Positions 42,307 through 46,520 of a stretch of 46,520 nucleotides of DNA are shown piece after piece. The notes under the pieces are model-generated. The model was not told where the DNA came from. It did not search any database and worked only from the letters and a program-made list of their open reading frames with translations. Made by a program: the position numbers and the translations under genes. This DNA comes from Sphingobium sp. C100 (lineage in GTDB: Bacteria; Pseudomonadota; Alphaproteobacteria; Sphingomonadales; Sphingomonadaceae). Numbering within the stretch: position 1 is the stretch's first letter; each line of letters opens with the position of its first letter. The stretch covers positions 1 to 46,520 of the forward strand of contig NZ_AYOY01000148.1 of NCBI RefSeq assembly GCF_000508185.1, read 5' to 3'.

Positions 42307-43173
42307 ATGGCAATGAAGCTTCTTTGGCAGGCCGAAAACCGGCCGACGGATCCGAGTTTTATCGGCATTCCTGAAACATATGGGGCAATGGTTGAATATG
42401 CCCGGCAAGTGGCACGTCCTGACACGATGATCGAGCTTCGCTACATGGAAGATGCGCCGACCTATTTCGCGAACCAGATGCTCTATCCCCGCACTCTAAC
42501 GAAAGTGCAGGTGATCAACAGGGTGGTGGATGCCGAGGCGGAAGGTTTCGACGCCGCGCTGGCCGGCGTCTGCATCATCGATGCCTATTCGCAGGAATGC
42601 CGGCAGGCCGCCAGCATACCGGTCGTGGGAGGCGCGGAATCGGCTATGTTCCTTGCTCAGCTGGTGGGCAAGAAATTCGCATGGATCACGATCGCGCCCT
42701 CCTTCATCATGCCCTTCGAGACGCATATGCGGCTTCATGGCTGGGAGCAGCGTGCGATTTCGCACCGTCCGGTGCGCGCCCTCGATCCCTCGTGCTGGGG
42801 CGCGATCGTCGATGCGGCCAACGGCAACTCCGCGCGCTGGATCGAAATGTTTGACGAAGCGGCCTTGCAGTGCGTCGAGGATGGTGCCGACACCATCATT
42901 TGCGGATGCAACCCCGGCGGCGCCCTGCTTCATCTTGCCGGCTATCATGAGGTTCGCGGCACCGGCGTTCCTGTCATCGTCGGACCGGCTGCAATGGTGA
43001 AGCTTGCCGAAATGATGGTCGATCTTCGACGCAGCATCGGGTTGACGAAGTCCGAGGGCGAAATGGGTGCCTATCGCTCGACGCCCGCGCCTGTGCTGGA
43101 GGAGCTGCAGGCGATGGGGCGGCAGATGATGCGCACCGCACCCAATCTGAAGGATGTTGCCGGGGCGAGCTGA
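42307..43173 (+). CDS. Asp/Glu/hydantoin racemase-superfamily protein
   Basis: 288 residues, longer than the usual 220-250. It has the two-cysteine arrangement of the superfamily: FDAALAGVCIIDAYSQE with the first Cys, and ADTIICGCNPGGALLHLAGY with the second. PVVGGAESAMFLAQLVGKKFAWITIAP lies between. Members are amino-acid or hydantoin racemases, maleate isomerases or arylmalonate decarboxylases; the reaction here is not predictable. GGGAGAG precedes the ATG. It is probably co-transcribed with TonB receptor 3. Confidence 0.75.
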   Translation: MAMKLLWQAENRPTDPSFIGIPETYGAMVEYARQVARPDTMIELRYMEDAPTYFANQMLYPRTLTKVQVINRVVDAEAEGFDAALAGVCIIDAYSQECRQAASIPVVGGAESAMFLAQLVGKKFAWITIAPSFIMPFETHMRLHGWEQRAISHRPVRALDPSCWGAIVDAANGNSARWIEMFDEAALQCVEDGADTIICGCNPGGALLHLAGYHEVRGTGVPVIVGPAAMVKLAEMMVDLRRSIGLTKSEGEMGAYRSTPAPVLEELQAMGRQMMRTAPNLKDVAGAS

Positions 43174-43206
43174 CGCGCGGCCTCGTCACTGAGCCAGCCC
43201 CGGCGC

Positions 43207-43253
43207 TGCCACCCGCAGAGGGGGCATTCGTCGCTGCGTGGTCGTGCTATCGC
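43207..43253 (+). promoter_or_regulatory. Palindromic operator 7 and -10 for LuxR-type gene 3
   Basis: TGCCACC-CGCAGA-GGGGGCA (43207-43226): 7-bp arms with one mismatch. TATCGC (43248-43253) starts 22 nt after GGGGGC. The predicted start near 43260 is about 38 nt before the regulator's ATG, suggesting that this regulator is itself a member of the regulon (autoregulation or cross-regulation). Confidence 0.62.
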
Positions 43254-43297
43254 TGCGAAAGGTCCGAAGAGAGCCTGGGGATGCAGGAGGTGGCGTG

Positions 43298-44161
43298 ATG
43301 AGGTCCGACCTCGAACTCGTTGGCCGCGGCAGCGCTTCGGCGGCCGGTTCGATGTCGATGCCCGCAGCGCCATTCCGGCGCTTGCTCGACGCGATCGGGC
43401 GGCCGGTCTTCTATTCCGAACTCGGAGCACTTTTCGGTGAGATCTGGGGCGCCGAACATGTCCATTTCTGGTTGTTCGAAGGCACCAAGCCGAACATTCT
43501 GTCGGGCTTCAGCGCGGATGGCAGCGGTTATGCCGAACACCTTGCGACGACCTACATGGCCCGGGAACTATGGCACCATGACACGGCGATGTCCGCCGGG
43601 AGCCAGATCGAGGGCGATGTTCCCGCCCTTTTTCGGCTCGACACAACCCGCCCCCTGTCGTCCGAGATCCGAAATTTCTACACGGGTGCGCATATGCGCG
43701 ACCGTCTCGTCATGTGCGGCCGGGAGCGGTTCGGGACGCTGGGCATCAGCCTGGTCCGGTCAGGCCGAGCGCCGGGGCCATCTGCGGAAGCCACCTCTCC
43801 GATCCTGCCGGTGTCGGACGCGATTTTCCGGATGCTCGTCAGACATGTCGAAATCTGCGCGCGGGACCGCAGCTTTCTTCGTGCGTTCGCATCGCTTGAG
43901 AAAATCGAGGAAATCCTGGCGCGCGCGCCCGATCGAATGCCGAGCCGCCAGGCGCAGGTGTGCGCTCGATTTCTTTACGGCTTGAGCGCGACCTCGATCG
44001 CCGCGGACCTCCACCTGTCCCCCGAAACCGTGCTTTCCTATCGCAAGCGCCTGTATCAGCGTATGGCGATTTCCTCGCACCGTGAACTAATGCTCTGGTA
44101 TCTCGAGCTCCATACCGATCTCGCCGAACCCGATCATGATGCTGCCTGCCTTCGCCACTGA
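43298..44161 (+). CDS. LuxR-type transcriptional regulator, paralogue 3
   Basis: 287 residues from ATG 43298, seven nt after GGAGG. The C-terminal helix-turn-helix (about 214-270) reads PSRQAQVCARFLYGLSATS and LSPETVLSYRKRLYQRM. The N-terminal HVHFWLFEGTKPNILSGFSADG and TYMARELWHHDTAM align with the other two paralogues. It is the only one of the three with a full palindromic operator and -10 directly in front of it and reading into it. It lacks a receiver domain. The DNA-recognition helix differs most from the other two, so it may bind a subset of sites. Confidence 0.8.
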   Translation: MRSDLELVGRGSASAAGSMSMPAAPFRRLLDAIGRPVFYSELGALFGEIWGAEHVHFWLFEGTKPNILSGFSADGSGYAEHLATTYMARELWHHDTAMSAGSQIEGDVPALFRLDTTRPLSSEIRNFYTGAHMRDRLVMCGRERFGTLGISLVRSGRAPGPSAEATSPILPVSDAIFRMLVRHVEICARDRSFLRAFASLEKIEEILARAPDRMPSRQAQVCARFLYGLSATSIAADLHLSPETVLSYRKRLYQRMAISSHRELMLWYLELHTDLAEPDHDAACLRH

Positions 44162-44188
44162 CGAACGCGGACCATCGTCGAAGATCAC

Positions 44189-44233
44189 GCCCCTGATCGG
44201 GGGCTGTCTGCCTGCGGGCGTCAATCCTAGGCT
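44189..44233 (+). promoter_or_regulatory. Palindromic operator 8 and -10 before the broken Rieske region
   Basis: GCCCC-TGATCG-GGGGC (44189-44204), 5-bp perfect arms. TAGGCT (44228-44233) starts 23 nt after the right arm. The predicted start is near 44240. The transcript would enter the frameshifted small gene and Rieske fragment. Confidence 0.62.
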
Positions 44234-44276
44234 CGTCTCTCGATAACAGAAACGAGCCATGCGGAGCGGACGTGTG

Positions 44277-44630
44277 ATGATCTTGTCATCATCCGATCAC
44301 GCGAGTGGCTCCCTGGAGATGGGCAAAGTGGGCAGATTGCCGTCGGGTTTCGAAAAGTTTGAAGAGTTTGTGTACTATTGGGACGTCGATACGTCCGACG
44401 TGCGCTGGACCCGCCGCGCTGCCGCCGGATATGACGAGATCCTCCGCTTCTACGACGCTCTTACACCGCGCATGGAAGAAGAAGCGACGGTTTATCCAGC
44501 GATATCCACTCCACGCAATGTCGGCGGATGCCGCCTGCCTCTTTCGCCTGCTCCTTGCCCTGACGCAGGCGGCGATTGCCGTCGAACTCCATCAGGCGTC
44601 GCGTGTCGGCGAGTCAACCCCACGAAGCGC
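44277..44630 (+). pseudogene. Small Rieske-oxygenase-associated gene, frameshifted
   Basis: From ATG 44277 (GGAG eight nt upstream) the frame reads LPSGFEKFEEFVYYWDVDTSDVRWTRRAAAGYDEILRFYDALTPRMEEE. A frame change at about 44495 continues as QRYPLHAMSADAACLFRLLLALTQAAIAVELHQASRV. Read together this is a helical protein of about 115 residues. I recall similar small proteins encoded beside Rieske oxygenases but cannot verify the family here. The end runs into the Rieske fragment, so the original 3' end is lost. Confidence 0.6.
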
Positions 44631-44636
44631 GGCGGT

Positions 44637-44990
44637 TGGTCGAGCGACATCAACTGGGTCTTCCCGAACTGGCACATCCAGATCGCCGCAAGCCGTTTCT
44701 GGACGCACGAGTTCTGGCCTCGCACGCACAACAGCTCAAGTTGGGAGGCTCGCTTCTATCAACCAAAGGTCACGACTGTGCGCGAGCGCCTCCAACTCGA
44801 GCATTTCACCGCTACGATCGCTGACGCCTTTCTTGAGGACTTAGCGAATATCGAAAGCACGCAGAGCGGTATGGAGTGCGGCGCGAAATCCTTCGTCTAT
44901 CTCCATGAGAGCGAGATTCTGATCCGACATCCGCTCGAACAGGTCCAGAAATGGACGCACGCGACTTGTGTGGACGAGGCGCTGCGCTGA
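44637..44990 (+). pseudogene. Rieske non-heme iron oxygenase alpha subunit, C-terminal fragment
   Basis: About 115 residues: DINWVFPNWHIQIAASRFWTHEFWPRTHN, then WEARFYQPKVTTVRERLQLEHF, FLEDLANIESTQSGME and SEILIRHPLEQVQKW. This matches the last part of the catalytic domain of ring-hydroxylating or related Rieske oxygenases; the Asp in LEDLANIE is a plausible third ligand of the mononuclear iron. The Rieske cluster domain and the two His ligands are missing, so it is dead. It shows that the ancestral cluster included an oxygenase step. Confidence 0.75.
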
Positions 44991-45013
44991 TCCATCGGAG
45001 GAGGGGGCGAAAT

Positions 45014-45060
45014 TGCCCCATCACATGGGGGCATCGATCATTAGTGGCGACTGTTAACCC
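45014..45060 (+). promoter_or_regulatory. Palindromic operator 9 and -10 for SDR 2
   Basis: TGCCCCA-TCACAT-GGGGGCA (45014-45033), 7-bp arms with one inner mismatch. TAACCC (45055-45060) starts 22 nt after GGGGGC. The predicted start near 45067 is about 100 nt before the SDR start. Confidence 0.65.
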
Positions 45061-45167
45061 ACCGAATAGGTTCGCTGCTTCTGTCGGGAGTCGGTCGGCG
45101 GCGATCACGAACTCGAAAATTTGCAGTTGAGCCCGGCGTTCGCGATTGGGCCGAAATGGAGAGACAC

Positions 45168-45926
45168 ATGGCGGGAATAAATGGCAAGTCGATCATCGTT
45201 ACCGGTGGCGCCAGCGGCATCGGTGAGGCGGCCGTGCGGCTTTTTACGAGCGAGGGAGCGCTTGTTACTTTTGCCGACATCAACGGGGAAAAGGGCGGTG
45301 TCCTTGTGGACCAACTGACGGGCGAGGGGTTCCAGGCGCAGTTCGTACAGGCAGACATATCGAACGAAGCCGACGTCCGGGCGATGGTAGATCAGGCGGT
45401 TGCGGGCTTCGGCCGCCTCGACGGAGCGTTCAATAACGCTGGCATCATCAATCAGCCCGGCCTGCTCGCCGACATGTCGCTGGACGAGGTACAGCGAGTT
45501 TTCGGGGTCAACGCCTTCGGCACGTTCCTTTGCATGAAATATGAGATTAAGGCGATGCTGCGCTCGGGCGGCGGCTCGATCGTCAACACGACGTCGGTGA
45601 ACGCCATCATCTATGACACCCAGCTCGCCGCCTATTCGGCTTCAAAGCATGCCATCAACGGGTTCACGCGCGCAGCGGCGGTCGAATACGGCGAGCACGG
45701 CATCCGGGTCAACGCGATCGCGCCCTCGGCAACGCGTACGCCGCTCTACGTCGAATATATTGAGACCCATCCGGAATATGCTCCCGTCCTCGAAGGCGCC
45801 CATGCGCTGCGCCGCGTCGCGGAGCCAGACGAACAAGCACGCGCCGCGATGTGGCTGCTTTCCGACGAGCCGTCGTTCGTGACCGGCGTCAACCTACCGG
45901 TTGAGGGTGGCTACACGTTGTTCTGA
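45168..45926 (+). CDS. SDR-family dehydrogenase 2
   Basis: 252 residues from ATG 45168; GGAGAG lies four nt upstream, and an ATG four codons earlier overlaps that signal. TGGASGIG is the NAD(P) motif, NNAG follows, and YSASKHA holds the catalytic Tyr/Lys, with NTTSVNAI supplying the Ser. GIRVNAIAPSATRTPLY and the closing VEGGYTLF are typical of classical SDRs. It is a single-gene unit behind its own palindromic promoter and probably oxidises a secondary alcohol in the pathway. It is not a close copy of SDR 1. Confidence 0.88.
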   Translation: MAGINGKSIIVTGGASGIGEAAVRLFTSEGALVTFADINGEKGGVLVDQLTGEGFQAQFVQADISNEADVRAMVDQAVAGFGRLDGAFNNAGIINQPGLLADMSLDEVQRVFGVNAFGTFLCMKYEIKAMLRSGGGSIVNTTSVNAIIYDTQLAAYSASKHAINGFTRAAAVEYGEHGIRVNAIAPSATRTPLYVEYIETHPEYAPVLEGAHALRRVAEPDEQARAAMWLLSDEPSFVTGVNLPVEGGYTLF

Positions 45927-45942
45927 TCTCCGCCTGCGAGGT

Positions 45943-45986
45943 GCCCCCTCCCAGGGGGCTGCGTGGGTAGGCCCGTGGCTTAGTAT
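45943..45986 (+). promoter_or_regulatory. Palindromic operator 10 and -10 before the last gene
   Basis: GCCCCC-TCCCA-GGGGGC (45943-45959): perfect 6-bp arms, but a 5-nt spacer, one less than the rest. TAGTAT (45981-45986) begins 21 nt after the right arm, and TATAAT overlaps it at 45984-45989. The compensation is odd and might reflect a base deletion in this operator. Confidence 0.6.
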
Positions 45987-46024
45987 AATGTTGTTCTCCA
46001 TGCACACACATCGAGGAGGCTCCG

Positions 46025-46323
46025 ATGGCCGCGTCAGATCGATCGGCAGGTGGCGGAAATGGGATCTCTGCCGACCTCGTGCCGGGGCTCGACCTGTTCG
46101 CAGCGGCATGGCTCGAGAAATTCTGCGAGATCGGTGGATCGGTTAATATGGGGTCCTATGGCAAGGCGACGTTTGGCTGGGCCGAATATAGCTGTCGCCG
46201 TTCTACAACGAGCCATCAGCGGAACTCTCCGAGGCCGACCAGCGGTGCGAACATGCCTTTCGCGGTGCCGATTATAGCGGACAGAGCGGGGCTTTGATGG
46301 ACCCGCTCGAAACGCTGCCGTAA
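46025..46323 (+). pseudogene. Small gene of unknown function, frameshifted
   Basis: GAGGAGG precedes ATG 46025. The first 56 codons read SADLVPGLDLFAAAWLEKFCEIGG and GSYGKATFGWAEYS. A one-base loss at about 46190-46192 changes frame, and the sequence continues as LSPFYNEPSAELSEADQRCEHAFRGADYSGQSGALMDPLETLP with a stop at 46321-46323. The two halves together give a soluble protein of about 99 residues. I do not recognise the family. A sequencing error rather than a true mutation is possible. Confidence 0.5.
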
Positions 46324-46339
46324 GGGGCCAAAGCGGGAA

Positions 46340-46368
46340 GGCGCATATGCGTCTCCACGGTATGCGCC
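46340..46368. repeat. Hairpin after the last gene
   Basis: GGCGCATA (46340-46347) and TATGCGCC (46361-46368) form 8-bp arms around a 13-nt loop, 16 nt after the stop of the frameshifted gene. It could be a weak transcription terminator; no T-tract follows. The remaining bases to 46520 show nothing I can identify. Confidence 0.35.
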
Positions 46369-46520
46369 ATTATATGCGACTAATCGGCCCGCTCCCGCCG
46401 GCGAACTGAGAGGCGCACCGCAGTGCCGACATCGGACAATGGTCCGAATAATGTTTCTCGCCGCTGACCTGCCCCCCCGGAATGTCCCTCGATCTGATGT
46501 AGAGTCTTCTCTGATTGGGG

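Noticed and set aside
2021..44161. Quorum-sensing system
   Set aside because: LuxR-type regulators are present but no LuxI-type synthase is encoded in the window, and the targets are catabolic genes.
1..46520. CRISPR array, tRNA, rRNA or riboswitch
   Set aside because: No regularly spaced direct repeats, cloverleaf or rRNA-like segments were noticed; the repeated sequences found are operators and transposon ends.

Overview
The window looks like a chromosomal or large-plasmid segment of a GC-rich alphaproteobacterium, most likely a sphingomonad (Sphingopyxis, Sphingobium or Novosphingobium type). That placement is an inference from gene content: three TonB-dependent receptors with sphingomonad-style N-termini (VTAQRR, VTANKREQ), dense catabolic enzymes and IS66/IS3 debris. 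No rRNA, tRNA or CRISPR was seen.

Layout. 1-1939 is a junk edge: an internally deleted IS66 relic, an intact LprI-like secreted protein gene, an IS3 relic and the 3' third of an MFS transporter. 2021-12516 holds an aldehyde dehydrogenase (ALDH) with a LuxR-type regulator, a divergent TonB receptor followed by three NTF2-like small proteins, an esterase, a second ALDH, a LysR regulator and a small dimeric-barrel protein. 12606-18874 is a cupin gene split by an IS66-family element with a clean 8-bp target duplication; inside the IS66 transposase gene sits a second element, a recombinase-in-trio (RIT) element with 29-bp perfect terminal inverted repeats. 19092-28118 is a nine-gene CoA-ester operon: acyl-CoA dehydrogenase, MaoC hydratase, AtuA, AtuA-C-like protein, SCPx-type thiolase, SDR, alpha-methylacyl-CoA racemase, class III CoA-transferase and CitE-like lyase. 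28136-35241 has DUF2889 and MmgE/PrpD genes, a second TonB receptor, a GMC oxidoreductase and an intact cupin. 35488-46323 has a second LuxR-type regulator, a dead ALDH, a second LysR, an alpha/beta hydrolase, a third TonB receptor, an Asp/Glu-racemase-like protein, a third LuxR-type regulator, a dead Rieske oxygenase remnant, an SDR and a frameshifted small gene.

How it may work. TonB receptors would import a scarce hydrophobic substrate; esterase/hydrolases, the GMC enzyme and ALDHs would give a carboxylic acid; after CoA activation, the racemase, isovaleryl-type dehydrogenase, hydratase, thiolase and lyase would shorten a methyl-branched acyl-CoA. The substrate is not identifiable from sequence; a terpenoid or other branched aliphatic compound is the best guess. 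No acyl-CoA ligase is in the window, so activation would fall to the CoA-transferase or to a gene elsewhere.

The main discovery is regulatory. Ten intergenic GC-rich palindromes of form GCCCCC-N6-GGGGGC recur across about 41 kb. For nine of them a -10-like TA-rich hexamer starts 21-23 nt after one arm, in the direction of a catabolic gene. This puts each palindrome centre near -43, the lux-box position of class II LuxR activators, and three paralogous LuxR-type regulators are encoded among the sites. It reads as a dispersed, previously unannotated regulon that also stands in front of three broken genes.
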